From Nocardioides panacis (lineage in GTDB: Bacteria > Actinomycetota > Actinomycetes > Propionibacteriales > Nocardioidaceae), in the NCBI RefSeq assembly GCF_019039255.1, contig NZ_CP077062.1, positions 1,240,001-1,304,000 on the forward strand: DNA of 64,000 bases, given 5' to 3'. How positions within the stretch are numbered: position 1 is the stretch's first letter; the number at the start of each line of letters is the position of its first letter. The notes beneath the pieces were generated by a model, which had not been told where the DNA came from, made no database searches, and saw only the letters and a program-made list of their open reading frames with translations. Shown one piece after another: positions 53,984 to 64,000 of the stretch. The translations under genes and the position numbers were made by a program.

Positions 53984-55360
53984 GCAAACCCACCCCGCTG
54001 AGCGGGTTCCCCGAGCTGCTCCCGCAGCAGCGCTTCGTCGAGCAGCACGTCACCGACAGCCTGCGGCGCACCTTCGAGCTGCACGGCTTCGCGAGCCTGG
54101 AGACGCGCTCCGTGGAGCCGATGGACCAGCTGCTGCGCAAGGGCGAGACCTCCAAGGAGGTCTACGTGCTGCGCCGGCTGCAGGCGGAGGACGCCGGCGG
54201 GGGGGACCGACGCCGGCCTGGGGCTGCACTTCGACCTCACGGTGCCGTTCGCGCGCTACGTCCTGGAGAACGCCGGCAAGTTGGAGTTCCCGTTCCGCCG
54301 CTACCAGATCCAGAAGGCCTGGCGCGGCGAGCGGCCGCAGGAGGGCCGCTACCGCGAGTTCACCCAGGCCGACATCGACGTGGTGATGCGCGACGAGCTG
54401 CCGTTCCACTTCGACGTCGAGGTGGCGCGGGTGATGGCCGAGGCGCTCTCCACGCTGCCGCTGCCGCCGATGCGCCTGCGGGTGAACAACCGCAAGCTGA
54501 TCGAGGGCTTCTACCGCGGGATCGGCGCCCCCGACCCGGCGGTCGTCATCACGATCGTCGACAAGCTCGACAAGCTGCCGCGCGACGCGGTGCGCGGGCT
54601 GCTCACCTCCGACGGCGGGCTGACCGGGGAGCAGGCCGACCAGTGCCTGGAGCTGGCCGCCATCGAGTCGACCGACACCTCCTTCGTCGAGCAGGTCCGG
54701 GCCCTCGGTGTCACCGACGAGCTGCTGGGCACCGGGCTCGCCGAGCTGACCGCCGTGGTCGAGGGCTGCGCCTCGGTGAACGGCGACCGCTTCCAGGTCG
54801 TCGCGAGCCTGAGCCTGGCCCGCGGCCTGGACTACTACACCGGCACGGTCTTCGAGATCTACATGGACGGTTACGAGAACCTCAAGTCCGTGGGCGGCGG
54901 TGGTCGGTACGACGCGCTGGCCTCCGACGGCAGGACGACCTACCCCGGCGTCGGGATCTCCTTCGGCATCTCCCGGACCGTCGTACCCCTGCTCAGCCGG
55001 GGCCTGCTCGACGGCAGCCGGTCCGTGCCGTCCGCCGTGCTGGTCGCGCTCACCGACGAGGCGTCCCGCGAGGCGAGCGACGCCGTCGCGCAGCGGCTGC
55101 GGGCCCGCGGCATCCCGACCGAGGTCGCCGCGGCGGCCCAGAAGTTCGGCAAGCAGATCCGGTACGCCGAGCGGCGTGGCATCCCGCACGTGTGGTTCCC
55201 GGCCACCGAGGACGCGGGCCACCAGGTCAAGGACATCCGGAGCGGCGCGCAGGCCGACGCCGACCCCGACGAGTGGAACCCGCCGGCCGAGGACCTGCGA
55301 CCGCAGGTGGTCTCCGCCGGCACGACCAGCAGCACCGACAACGAGGAGCAGAACCAGTGA
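53980..55360 (+). CDS. hisS: Histidyl-tRNA synthetase, one apparent frameshift
   Basis: Essential class II synthetase. The N-terminus ([13 protein letters not shown]) is in one frame and everything from [17 protein letters not shown] onward in another: [36 protein letters not shown] and the C-terminal anticodon-binding domain. The break is at a 7-G run (54199-54205); with six G the sequence reads [18 protein letters not shown] without interruption, giving 459 residues. As no organism can live without this enzyme, an extra base in the consensus is the likely cause. The stop overlaps aspS (GTGA). Confidence 0.92.
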
Positions 55361-57153
55361 TCCGCACCCACGACGCAGGCAGCTTGCGCGCCGAGCACGT
55401 CGGACAGACCGTGACCCTCGCCGGGTGGGTGGCCCGGCGACGGGACCACGGCGGCGTCGCCTTCATCGACCTGCGCGAGGCCTCCGGGGTCGTGCAGGTG
55501 GTGATCCGGGACGAGGCGGTCGCGCACAACCTGCGCTCCGAGTTCTGCCTGAAGGTCACCGGCGAGGTCGCCGCGCGCCCGGCCGGCAACCAGAACCCCC
55601 ACCTGCCGACCGGCGAGATCGAGGTGATCGCCGCGAGCGACGGCGTCGAGGTGCTGAGCGCCGCCGCCCCGCTGCCGTTCCCCATCGACGAGCACGTGGA
55701 GGTCGGCGAGGAGGTGCGCCTCGCGCACCGCTACCTCGACCTGCGCCGGGCCGGCCCCGCCGCCGCGCTGCGGCTGCGCAGCGAGGTGAACCGCGCCGCT
55801 CGCGACGTGCTGCACCAGCAGGGGTTCGTCGAGATCGAGACCCCGACGCTGACCCGCTCGACCCCCGAGGGCGCCCGCGACTTCCTGGTGCCCGCGCGCC
55901 TGCAGCCGGGCAGCTGGTACGCCCTCCCGCAGAGCCCCCAGCTGTTCAAGCAGCTCCTGATGGTCGCCGGCATGGAGCGCTACTTCCAGATCGCCCGCTG
56001 CTACCGCGACGAGGACTTCCGCGCCGACCGGCAGCCCGAGTTCACCCAGCTCGACATCGAGATGAGCTTCGTCGAGCAGGACGACGTCATCGCGCTGGCC
56101 GAGGACGTCCTGAAGGCGGTCTGGAGCCTGATCGGGCACGACGTCAAGACGCCGATCCCGCGGATGACCTACGCCGAGGCGATGGCCCGCTACGGCAGCG
56201 ACAAGCCCGACCTGCGCGTCGACCTCGAGCTCACCGAGTGCACCGAGTTCTTCTCCGAGACGTCGTTCCGGGTCTTCCAGGCGCCGTACGTCGGGGCCGT
56301 GGTGATGCCCGGGGGAGCCGCCCAGCCGCGCAAGCAGCTGGACGCCTGGCAGGAGTGGGCCAAGCAGCGCGGCGCGAAGGGGCTGGCCTACGTCCTGGTG
56401 CAGGACGACGGCCAGCTCGGCGGGCCGGTCGCGAAGAACCTCAGCGACACCGAGAAGGCCGGCCTGGCCGACCACGTGGGCGCCCAGCCGGGCGACTGCG
56501 TGTTCTTCGCCGCCGGCCCGGTCAAGTCCTCGCGCGCCCTGCTGGGCGCCGCCCGGCTGGAGATCGGCCGGCGCTGCGGGCTCATCGACGAGTCGGCCTG
56601 GAGCTTCCTGTGGGTCGTCGACGCGCCGCTGTTCGAGCCCGCCGGTGACGCCACCGCGGCGGGTGACGTCGCGGTCGGCAGCGGCGCCTGGACCGCGGTG
56701 CACCACGCGTTCACCTCGCCCAAGCCGGACTGCCTCGACACGTTCGACACCGAGCCGGGGGAGGCCCTGGCCTACGCCTACGACATCGTCTGCAACGGCA
56801 ACGAGATCGGCGGCGGCTCGATCCGTATCCACCGCGAGGACGTGCAGAAGCGGGTGTTCGCGGTGATGGGCCTGTCCGAGGCGGAGGCCGAGGAGAAGTT
56901 CGGGTTCCTGCTGCAGGCGTTCAAGTACGGCGCCCCGCCGCACGGCGGCATCGCGTTCGGGTGGGACCGGATCGTCGCGCTGCTCGCGGGCACCGACTCG
57001 ATCCGCGACGTGATCGCCTTCCCGAAGACCGGTGCCGGCTACGACCCGCTCACCGCGGCACCGGCGCCGATCACCCCCGAGCAGCGCAAGGAGGCCGGCG
57101 TCGACGCGCGCCCCGCGCCTGCGGGGGCCGTTCCGGTCGAGCCTGCGGGCTGA
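55357..57153 (+). CDS. aspS: Aspartyl-tRNA synthetase
   Basis: Class IIb synthetase of 598 residues: OB-fold anticodon domain (1-110), motif 1 around [20 protein letters not shown], motif 2 [20 protein letters not shown], a GAD insertion (about 290-420) and motif 3 [16 protein letters not shown]. Whether it also charges tRNA-Asn cannot be read reliably here. GTG overlaps the hisS stop; GAGGAG upstream. Confidence 0.96.
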   Translation: MIRTHDAGSLRAEHVGQTVTLAGWVARRRDHGGVAFIDLREASGVVQVVIRDEAVAHNLRSEFCLKVTGEVAARPAGNQNPHLPTGEIEVIAASDGVEVLSAAAPLPFPIDEHVEVGEEVRLAHRYLDLRRAGPAAALRLRSEVNRAARDVLHQQGFVEIETPTLTRSTPEGARDFLVPARLQPGSWYALPQSPQLFKQLLMVAGMERYFQIARCYRDEDFRADRQPEFTQLDIEMSFVEQDDVIALAEDVLKAVWSLIGHDVKTPIPRMTYAEAMARYGSDKPDLRVDLELTECTEFFSETSFRVFQAPYVGAVVMPGGAAQPRKQLDAWQEWAKQRGAKGLAYVLVQDDGQLGGPVAKNLSDTEKAGLADHVGAQPGDCVFFAAGPVKSSRALLGAARLEIGRRCGLIDESAWSFLWVVDAPLFEPAGDATAAGDVAVGSGAWTAVHHAFTSPKPDCLDTFDTEPGEALAYAYDIVCNGNEIGGGSIRIHREDVQKRVFAVMGLSEAEAEEKFGFLLQAFKYGAPPHGGIAFGWDRIVALLAGTDSIRDVIAFPKTGAGYDPLTAAPAPITPEQRKEAGVDARPAPAGAVPVEPAG

Positions 57154-57186
57154 CCGGTTTCGCGGTATTTCGCTTGGTATCAAACC
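57154..57186 (+). terminator. Possible terminator of aspS
   Basis: CGGTTT and AAACCG enclose a 21-nt loop just after the aspS stop. Weak, AT-richer than the surroundings. Confidence 0.3.
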
Positions 57187-57224
57187 GTTACCGATTGGGC
57201 GCCGAACATTGGCTGGGCGTCGTC

Positions 57225-57230
57225 TAGAGT
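57225..57230 (+). promoter_or_regulatory. -10 box of the peptide ABC transporter operon
   Basis: TAGAGT, about 86 nt before the first ATG. Confidence 0.4.
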
Positions 57231-57315
57231 CCACTTCGGCTCAGGGTCGAACTGTGGCGTGCCTCACCCGGCGACGGCAGTGGCTCCGAAGCCGGCCTCG
57301 ACCAGAAAGGTGACC

Positions 57316-58317
57316 ATGGGTATCCAGCCCACGGAACTGTCGACGAACGACATCCACGAGGATGCCGCCGTACCCGTCAAGAAGACGGTGGCCGGTCGGT
57401 CGCCGACCCAGATCGCGATGGCCCGTCTGCGCGCCGACAAGATCGCGATGACCTGCCTGGCCGTCGTGGTGATGTTCGTGGTGATCGCAGCCTTCGCCCC
57501 GCTGATCGCGAAGCTGTTCGGGGTCCAGCTGCACGAGGGCAACCCGGTCACCGACCTGGACCAGTTCAACTTCCCGCTCTACGGCCCTCCGGACCACGGG
57601 TTCACCTGGAAGGCGCCGCTCGGCATCGCGCCGAACACCGGGAACGACAACCTCGCCGAGTGGCTGTACGGCGCCCGCACCTCGCTGATCGTGGCGACGG
57701 TGTCGACGGTCGTGGCCACCCTCATCGGCGTCGTGGTCGGCCTGCTCGCCGGCTTCAGCCGCGGCTGGCTCGACCGGGTCATCAACTTCTTCATCGACGT
57801 GTTCCTGTCGCTGCCCTTCATCCTGGTGGCACTGGCGCTGGCGCCGATCATCGTCAGCCGGTTCGGCCAGAACGCCGACCAGCTGGTGTTCTGGCAGTTC
57901 GCCTCGCTGCTGGTGGTGCTCTCGCTCTTCGGCTGGATGACCCTGGCCCGCCTGGTGCGCGGCGAGGTGCTGTCCCTGCGCGAGCGGGAGTTCGTGATGG
58001 CCGCCCGCGTCATCGGCGTGCCGACCCGGCGCATCCTGTTCAAGGAGCTCCTGCCCAACCTGATCGCCCCGATCATCGTGTCCATCTCGCTGGGTCTCCC
58101 GGCGTTCGTGACCGCCGAGGCGGGCCTCGCCTACCTCGGCATCGGAGTGGTCGGCGTCGCCTCGTGGGGGCAGACGATCAACAAGGCAGTGAACTTCTTC
58201 AACACCTACCCGCTCTACCTCTACGCGCCGGTGGCGGGGATCCTCCTCCTCGTCATGGCGCTGAACCTCCTGGGCGACGCCGTGCGCGACGCCTTCGACC
58301 CCAAGACTCGTCGGTAA
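57316..58317 (+). CDS. Peptide ABC transporter permease (OppC/DppC-like)
   Basis: A 333-residue inner-membrane permease: an N-terminal OppC-N helix (about 45-65), an external region, then the transport domain with five helices and the EAA loop (EFVMAARVIGVPTRRILFKELLPN). The ATG at 57316 has AGAAAGG 5 nt upstream. It is the first gene of a five-gene cluster, ahead of the binding protein, which is an unusual order. Confidence 0.92.
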   Translation: MGIQPTELSTNDIHEDAAVPVKKTVAGRSPTQIAMARLRADKIAMTCLAVVVMFVVIAAFAPLIAKLFGVQLHEGNPVTDLDQFNFPLYGPPDHGFTWKAPLGIAPNTGNDNLAEWLYGARTSLIVATVSTVVATLIGVVVGLLAGFSRGWLDRVINFFIDVFLSLPFILVALALAPIIVSRFGQNADQLVFWQFASLLVVLSLFGWMTLARLVRGEVLSLREREFVMAARVIGVPTRRILFKELLPNLIAPIIVSISLGLPAFVTAEAGLAYLGIGVVGVASWGQTINKAVNFFNTYPLYLYAPVAGILLLVMALNLLGDAVRDAFDPKTRR

Positions 58318-58369
58318 TCACACCGACCGAGAGAAGCATCGACCAGCCTAGAAAGGTGGGTACACCTAG

Positions 58370-60133
58370 ATGCGTATGAAGAAGCCAGCCGTGGTTGTTG
58401 CCGCAGCTGCCCTGATGACCCTCGCTGCCTGTGGTGGTGGCAGCGGGAACACCAGCAGCCCGAGCGACAACGCGACACTGGGCGCAGGAGGTGGCGCCGG
58501 TTCGTTCAAGAACGCGGACGCCAAGGCCCCTGCCGCCATCCCGGCCGACGCCGCCCCGGGGGGCACCTTCACGGTGCTCACCAACCAGGTGCCGGCCACC
58601 CTGGACCCGACGCGGGCCTACTACACCGACTCGACGGCCATCCTGTCGGACCTCGTGGTCCGTTCGTTGACGCAGTACGCGTACGACGAGGACTCCAACG
58701 ACATGCAGCTGATCCCCGACATGGCGACCGACCTCGGCAAGCCGAGCCAGGACAACAAGGAGTGGACCTTCACGCTGCGTGACGGCCTGAAGTACGAGGA
58801 CGGCACCCCGGTCAAGGCCGAGGACGTCGCGTACGCCGTCAAGCGCTCCTTCGCGATCGCCGAGCTCCCGGACGGCCCGACGTACCAGACGACGTTCTTC
58901 CTGGACGGCGACAAGTACAAGGGCCCGTTCAAGGACAAGGGCGCCTACGCCGGTGTCACGACCAGCGGCAACGACATCACCATCAAGATGCGTCGTCCGT
59001 TCACCGACATGGACTACTACGCTTCGTTCCCGGCCTTCTCCGCGATCCCGCAGGCCAAGGACAACCCGGAGACCTACGAGCAGCACCCGCTGGCGACCGG
59101 CCCGTACAAGTACGCCGACTACAAGGCCGGCTCGAGCCTCAAGCTCGTCAAGAACGACCAGTGGGACCCGAAGACCGACCCGGGCCGCATCCAGATGGTC
59201 GACGGCTGGGACTTCAAGTTCGGCCAGGACACCGCCAAGCTCGAGAACGTGATCATCAACGACCAGGGCTCCGCGCAGACCACGCTGACCTACGACAACG
59301 TGAGCGCGTCGTCCTACCGGTCGATCTCGTCTGACAAGGCACGTCTCGTGACCGGCACCTCGCCGTGCACGTACATGCAGTTCATCGACATGACGAAGAT
59401 CAAGGAGCTCGAGGTCCGTCAGGCCCTCGGCTGGGCGTACCCGTACCAGGCTGCTTGGAAGGCCGGCGGCGAGATCGAGGGCGTCACGCGCGTCCCCGGC
59501 ACCGCCATCCTGCCCCCGGGCACCGCGGGTCGTGTCGACTACCAGGCCCTCGACGGCCAGGACGGCAAGACCACGGACCCGGCCAAGTCCAAGGAGCTCC
59601 TCAAGAAGGCCGGCTACGCGCCGGGCGAGTACGAGATCAAGTTCCTGTTCGCGACCGACGACGACCAGGCCGTCGCCGCGAAGAACGAGCTCGTGAAGGG
59701 TCTCGAGGCCGGCGGCTTCAAGGCGACTCCGATCGCCTCCACCCTGGAGACCATCCGCACCGACCGCACCGACACGAAGTCGCCGATCAACATCCGCTCC
59801 AGCGGCTGGTGCTCGGACTGGCCGACCGGCGGTTCGTGGTTCCCGGCCCAGTGGTCCGGCAGCCTCGTCGGCCTGGAGGGCATGCCCAACCCCGCCAACT
59901 TCAAGGAGGCGGACATGGACAAGCAGCAGGACAACATCCTCGACAACATGACTCCCGAGGAAGCTGCTCCCGCCTGGGGCGAGTTCGACAAGACGATGGA
60001 GACGAAGTACTACCCGGCCGTCAACATCGGCTACTCCGGCACGGCCATGATCCACGGCTCGAAGGTCGGCGGCATGGACAACGACAACGTCCGCGGCATG
60101 CCGACGTTCGCCCGGATGTACATCACCAAGTGA
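58370..60133 (+). CDS. Peptide-binding lipoprotein of ABC transporter (SBP family 5)
   Basis: Extracytoplasmic solute-binding lipoprotein of 587 residues. The signal peptide ends in the lipobox TLAAC (Cys21), followed by a Gly/Ser linker. Family 5 hallmarks follow: DLVVRSLTQYAYDE, WTFTLRDGLKYEDGTPVKAEDV and LATGPYKYADY. It captures oligopeptides or similar substrates for the permease pair; specificity is unknown. It lies 52 nt after the first permease and is followed by a strong hairpin. Confidence 0.95.
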   Translation: MRMKKPAVVVAAAALMTLAACGGGSGNTSSPSDNATLGAGGGAGSFKNADAKAPAAIPADAAPGGTFTVLTNQVPATLDPTRAYYTDSTAILSDLVVRSLTQYAYDEDSNDMQLIPDMATDLGKPSQDNKEWTFTLRDGLKYEDGTPVKAEDVAYAVKRSFAIAELPDGPTYQTTFFLDGDKYKGPFKDKGAYAGVTTSGNDITIKMRRPFTDMDYYASFPAFSAIPQAKDNPETYEQHPLATGPYKYADYKAGSSLKLVKNDQWDPKTDPGRIQMVDGWDFKFGQDTAKLENVIINDQGSAQTTLTYDNVSASSYRSISSDKARLVTGTSPCTYMQFIDMTKIKELEVRQALGWAYPYQAAWKAGGEIEGVTRVPGTAILPPGTAGRVDYQALDGQDGKTTDPAKSKELLKKAGYAPGEYEIKFLFATDDDQAVAAKNELVKGLEAGGFKATPIASTLETIRTDRTDTKSPINIRSSGWCSDWPTGGSWFPAQWSGSLVGLEGMPNPANFKEADMDKQQDNILDNMTPEEAAPAWGEFDKTMETKYYPAVNIGYSGTAMIHGSKVGGMDNDNVRGMPTFARMYITK

Positions 60134-60166
60134 TCGAAGCTCAGTGATCCCTACTGAGTGCTGAAC

Positions 60167-60202
60167 CCCGATGGGGGCGGGCCTCCACCCGCCCCCATCG
60201 GG
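60167..60202 (+). terminator. Intra-operon 15-bp hairpin after the binding-protein gene
   Basis: A perfect 15-bp stem CCCGATGGGGGCGGG / CCCGCCCCCATCGGG with a 6-nt loop, 33 nt beyond the stop. Probably lowers downstream expression or protects the abundant binding-protein mRNA. Confidence 0.75.
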
Positions 60203-60302
60203 ACGCTCGGCGGTGCCGGTATCGTCGGACCGCACCATCGGCCTGGCCGGCTCACCGGCCCGCCCGGCCACCCCCACTCCGAATCCAGAGGAGTACTCAC
60301 GG

Positions 60303-61294
60303 ATGTTCGGCTACATCGTGCGTCGCGTCATCTCGGGGCTGCTCGTGCTCCTCGTGGTGTCCATGGCGGTGTTCGCACTGTTCTTCTACGGACCCGCGAA
60401 CCCGGCACTCGCCTACTGCCCCGAGACCCGCTGCACACCGCAGCGCCTCGAGGCCATCACCACCCAGCTCGGTCTCGACCGGCCGGTCGTGGAGCAGTAC
60501 GGCGAGTACATGAAGGGCATCTTCGTCGGCAACGACTTCCAGGCCGGTGCGATCACGATCAAGTGCGACGCACCCTGCCTCGGGGTGTCCTTCAAGCTGC
60601 GCGTGAACGTCACCGACTACCTCCTCGGCAAGTTCCCCGCGACGCTGTCGATCGCGCTCGGGGGCGCGGTGATCATGCTCGTCGTGGGCGTGAGCAGCGG
60701 CATCTTCGCCGCGAGACGAAGAGGCACGGGGTGGGACAAGGGCATCGTGGGCGTGGCGCTCGTCGTGAACGCCATCCCCTACTACCTCCTCGCCCTGCTG
60801 GCCTACCTGCTGCTGATCAGCAAGTGGGGCATCTTCCCGGAGAGCGGCTACAACCCGCTGCTGACCGACGGCCCGATCGCCTGGGCCAAGGGGCTGTTGC
60901 TGGCCTGGCTGGTGGTGGGCATCAGCTCCTCGACGCAGTACGCCCGGTTCAGCCGCGGATCGATGATCGAGTCGATGAACGAGGACTACGTCCGCACCGC
61001 CCGCGCCAAGGGGCTCAGCGAGCGGCGGGTCACCTTCCGGCACGCGCTGCGCGCCGCCATCGTCCCGGTGGTCACGATCTTCGGCCTCGAGTTCGCCTAC
61101 CTGCTGGCCGGCACGATCTTCACCGAGCGGATCTTCGACATCCAGGGCATCGGCCTGACCGCGCTGCAGGCGATCGGCACCAAGGACCTGCCGATCATCT
61201 CCGCGACCGTGCTGATCGGCGCCGCGTTCATCGTGGCGGCCAACCTGTTCGTCGACATCATCTACAGCGTCATCGACCCGAGAGTGCGCCTGTC

Positions 61295-61298
<4 letters not shown>
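60303..61298 (+). CDS. Peptide ABC transporter permease (OppB/DppB-like)
   Basis: A 331-residue permease with MFGYIVRRVISGLLVLLVVSMAVFALF as its first helix, an external region containing Cys pairs (AYCPETRC and IKCDAPC) that could form disulfides, and the EAA loop YVRTARAKGLSERRVTFRHALR. AGAGGAG precedes the ATG at 60303; longer in-frame upstream sequence is not conserved. The stop overlaps the next gene (ATGA). Confidence 0.92.
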
Positions 61299-62470
<1,172 letters not shown>

Positions 62471-62478
62471 CGAGGACA

Positions 62479-63747
62479 ATGACTTCCATGACACGACCGG
62501 CCGTCGACGACGCCAACGCCTCCTCGGGATCGACCGGTGGACCCATCCTCGAGGTCACCAACCTCCAGAAGTACTTCCCGATCAAGTCCTCGGGGGTGTT
62601 CCGGCGCAGCATCGGCGCGGTGCAGGCCGTGGACGGCGTCTCGTTCCAGGTGGAGCGGGGCAGCGCCCTGGGCCTGGTGGGGGAGTCCGGCTGCGGCAAG
62701 TCCACGACCGGCCGGCTGATCACCCGGCTCTACGACCCCACCGGCGGGTCGATGAAGTTCGAGGGTCGCGAGATCGGCAACCTGTCGAACCGGCAGATGC
62801 TGCCGCTGCGCAGCGAGATCCAGATGATCTTCCAGGACCCGTACTCCTCGCTGAACCCGCGGCACACCGTCGGCACGATCGTCGGCACCCCGCTGCGGGT
62901 GCACAAGATGGTGCCCGAGAACAAGGTGCTCGACCGGGTCCGGGAGCTGCTCGAGGTCGTCGGCCTGAACCCCGAGCACTACAACCGCTACCCGAACGAG
63001 TTCTCCGGCGGCCAGCGCCAGCGCATCGGCATCGCCCGGGCGCTCGCCCTGCAGCCCAAGCTGCTGGTCGCCGACGAGCCGGTCTCCGCGCTCGACGTGT
63101 CGATCCAGGCGCAGGTCGTCAACCTGCTGCAGGACGTGCAGAAGCAGTTCGACATCGCGTTCCTGTTCATCGCCCACGACCTGGCCGTCGTACGCCACTT
63201 CTGCCCGGAGATCGCGGTCATGTACCTCGGCAAGATCGTCGAGATCGCCGACCGGGAGACGCTGTACAACACCCCGCACCACCCGTACACCCAGGCGCTG
63301 CTCTCGGCCGTGCCGGACGTCAAGCAGGCCGCCGTCGGCGGCCGTCGGGAGCGGATCCGGCTGGCCGGCGACGTCCCCAGCCCGATCAACCCGCCGTCCG
63401 GGTGCCGGTTCCGGACCCGTTGCTGGATGGCACAGGACATCTGCTCCAAGGTCGAGCCGCCGCTGCTGCAGATCGGCAAGAACCACAAGGTGGCCTGCCA
63501 CTTCGCCGGCGAGTTCGGCGCGATGCCGACCAGCCCGATCACGCTGAGCGCGCTCGGCGTGGACGGCCAGGGCAACAAGATCGCGGGCGCGGACGCCTCG
63601 GTCGAGGACTTCACCCGCGCCGGGTACGCCGACACGTGGACCGACGTCGCGACGCACCAGGAGCGGTCGAACGCGCTCGTGGGCACCGGCGGCCTCGGCA
63701 CCGGGATGAGCGACGAGCAGCGCGGCGAGGGCGGCACCCGCCGCTGA
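62479..63747 (+). CDS. Peptide ABC transporter ATPase (OppF/DppF-like)
   Basis: Second ATPase, 422 residues: Walker [14 protein letters not shown]-loop [17 protein letters not shown], signature [15 protein letters not shown], Walker [13 protein letters not shown], and the C-terminal domain with [15 protein letters not shown] 70-residue C-terminal tail after the domain is unusual. GAGGA lies 5 nt before ATG 62479; ATG 62488 is possible. Confidence 0.94.
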   Translation: MTSMTRPAVDDANASSGSTGGPILEVTNLQKYFPIKSSGVFRRSIGAVQAVDGVSFQVERGSALGLVGESGCGKSTTGRLITRLYDPTGGSMKFEGREIGNLSNRQMLPLRSEIQMIFQDPYSSLNPRHTVGTIVGTPLRVHKMVPENKVLDRVRELLEVVGLNPEHYNRYPNEFSGGQRQRIGIARALALQPKLLVADEPVSALDVSIQAQVVNLLQDVQKQFDIAFLFIAHDLAVVRHFCPEIAVMYLGKIVEIADRETLYNTPHHPYTQALLSAVPDVKQAAVGGRRERIRLAGDVPSPINPPSGCRFRTRCWMAQDICSKVEPPLLQIGKNHKVACHFAGEFGAMPTSPITLSALGVDGQGNKIAGADASVEDFTRAGYADTWTDVATHQERSNALVGTGGLGTGMSDEQRGEGGTRR

Positions 63748-63768
63748 GCCCGGCGCCGGCCCGGCGGA

Positions 63769-63774
63769 TAGGGT
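63769..63774 (+). promoter_or_regulatory. -10 box of leaderless rarA
   Basis: TAGGGT, 7 nt before GTG at 63782. Confidence 0.6.
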
Positions 63775-63781
63775 GGCGCAC

Positions 63782-64000
63782 GTGGACGGACTGTTCGACA
63801 TGGGGAGCCCGGGCGCCTCGGCGCACCCCGCCGCGGGGTCCGCCGGGACGCTGGCCGGCAACACGCACGCGTCCGCGCCGCTGGCGGTGCGGATGCGTCC
63901 GCGCACCCTCGACGAGCTCGTCGGCCAGCAGCACCTGCTGTCCACGGGCTCGCCGCTGCGCCGGCTGATCGAGGGCGACCAGCCCATGTCGCTGCTGCTG
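63782..64000 (+). CDS. rarA: Replication-associated recombination protein RarA, 5' part
   Basis: The first 73 residues of an AAA+ ATPase of the RarA/MgsA family. After an Ala/Gly-rich start comes [21 protein letters not shown] and [17 protein letters not shown], the strand before Walker A. The gene is cut by the window end, so Walker motifs are not visible. GTG start, leaderless promoter. Confidence 0.88.
   Translation, partial: MDGLFDMGSPGASAHPAAGSAGTLAGNTHASAPLAVRMRPRTLDELVGQQHLLSTGSPLRRLIEGDQPMSLLL

Overview
This is a contiguous stretch of a high-GC actinobacterial chromosome, most like the Nocardioidaceae/Propionibacteriales. Support comes from strong G/C-ending codon bias, frequent GTG starts, TAGGCT-type -10 boxes exactly 6-8 nt before start codons (leaderless mRNAs), an SsgA-like protein, coproporphyrin-type haem genes (hemE-cgoX-chdC), phosphatidylinositol mannoside genes and actinobacterial LexA boxes. 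No phage, transposase, CRISPR array or restriction system is visible. Most of the window is conserved core chromosome.

Layout. 0-4.8 kb: haem genes hemE, cgoX, chdC, a DUF4349 lipoprotein and msrB. 4.8-9.9 kb: a repair cassette of Prim-PolC primase-polymerase and ligase C, with a 52-aa zinc-binding protein, a lipoprotein, a DinB-fold protein and ZapE. 10-13.4 kb: PPK2 kinase, a HipA-like kinase/DUF3037 pair and lipoamide dehydrogenase. 13.5-17.2 kb: assimilatory sulfate reduction (sirohydrochlorin chelatase, cysH, a 56-aa zinc ribbon, sulfite reductase) preceded by a 32-aa leader peptide. 17.3-24.9 kb: glyA, an MIP channel, an AidB-type acyl-CoA dehydrogenase, a YihY protein, rsgA and a K+ channel. 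24.9-31.7 kb: two STAS proteins, an SOS-box-controlled small gene, a PAS-ANTAR protein, a multicopper oxidase, tRNAs Gly-Cys-Val, an aminotransferase IV, a CGNR regulator and an SsgA-like protein. 32-33.5 kb: tRNA-Val(CAC) and a membrane-protein gene bracketed by 41-bp direct repeats. 33.6-51.4 kb: the classical block thrS-HIT-(VOC)-pgsA-patA-pimA-pdxST-yebC-ruvCAB-yajC-secDF-apt-relA. 51.5-57.2 kb: DUF349 protein, small membrane protein, MBL hydrolase, hisS, aspS. 57.3-63.7 kb: a five-gene Opp/Dpp peptide ABC transporter. 63.8 kb to the end: the start of rarA.

The most notable observations: (i) at least six genes, including essential hisS, pgsA and relA, carry an apparent frameshift or read-through that can be placed at a G/C homopolymer, which argues for consensus errors rather than pseudogenes; (ii) leaderless promoters are pervasive, including a 17-bp divergent intergenic region whose two -10 boxes overlap as a near-palindrome; (iii) a cysteine-type leader peptide with the HVDL core precedes the sulfite reductase operon; (iv) LexA boxes precede ruvCAB and a 90-aa protein of unknown function; (v) a 1.4-kb segment beside a tRNA is flanked by perfect 41-bp repeats. 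I did not find a clear new multi-gene defence or biosynthetic system.
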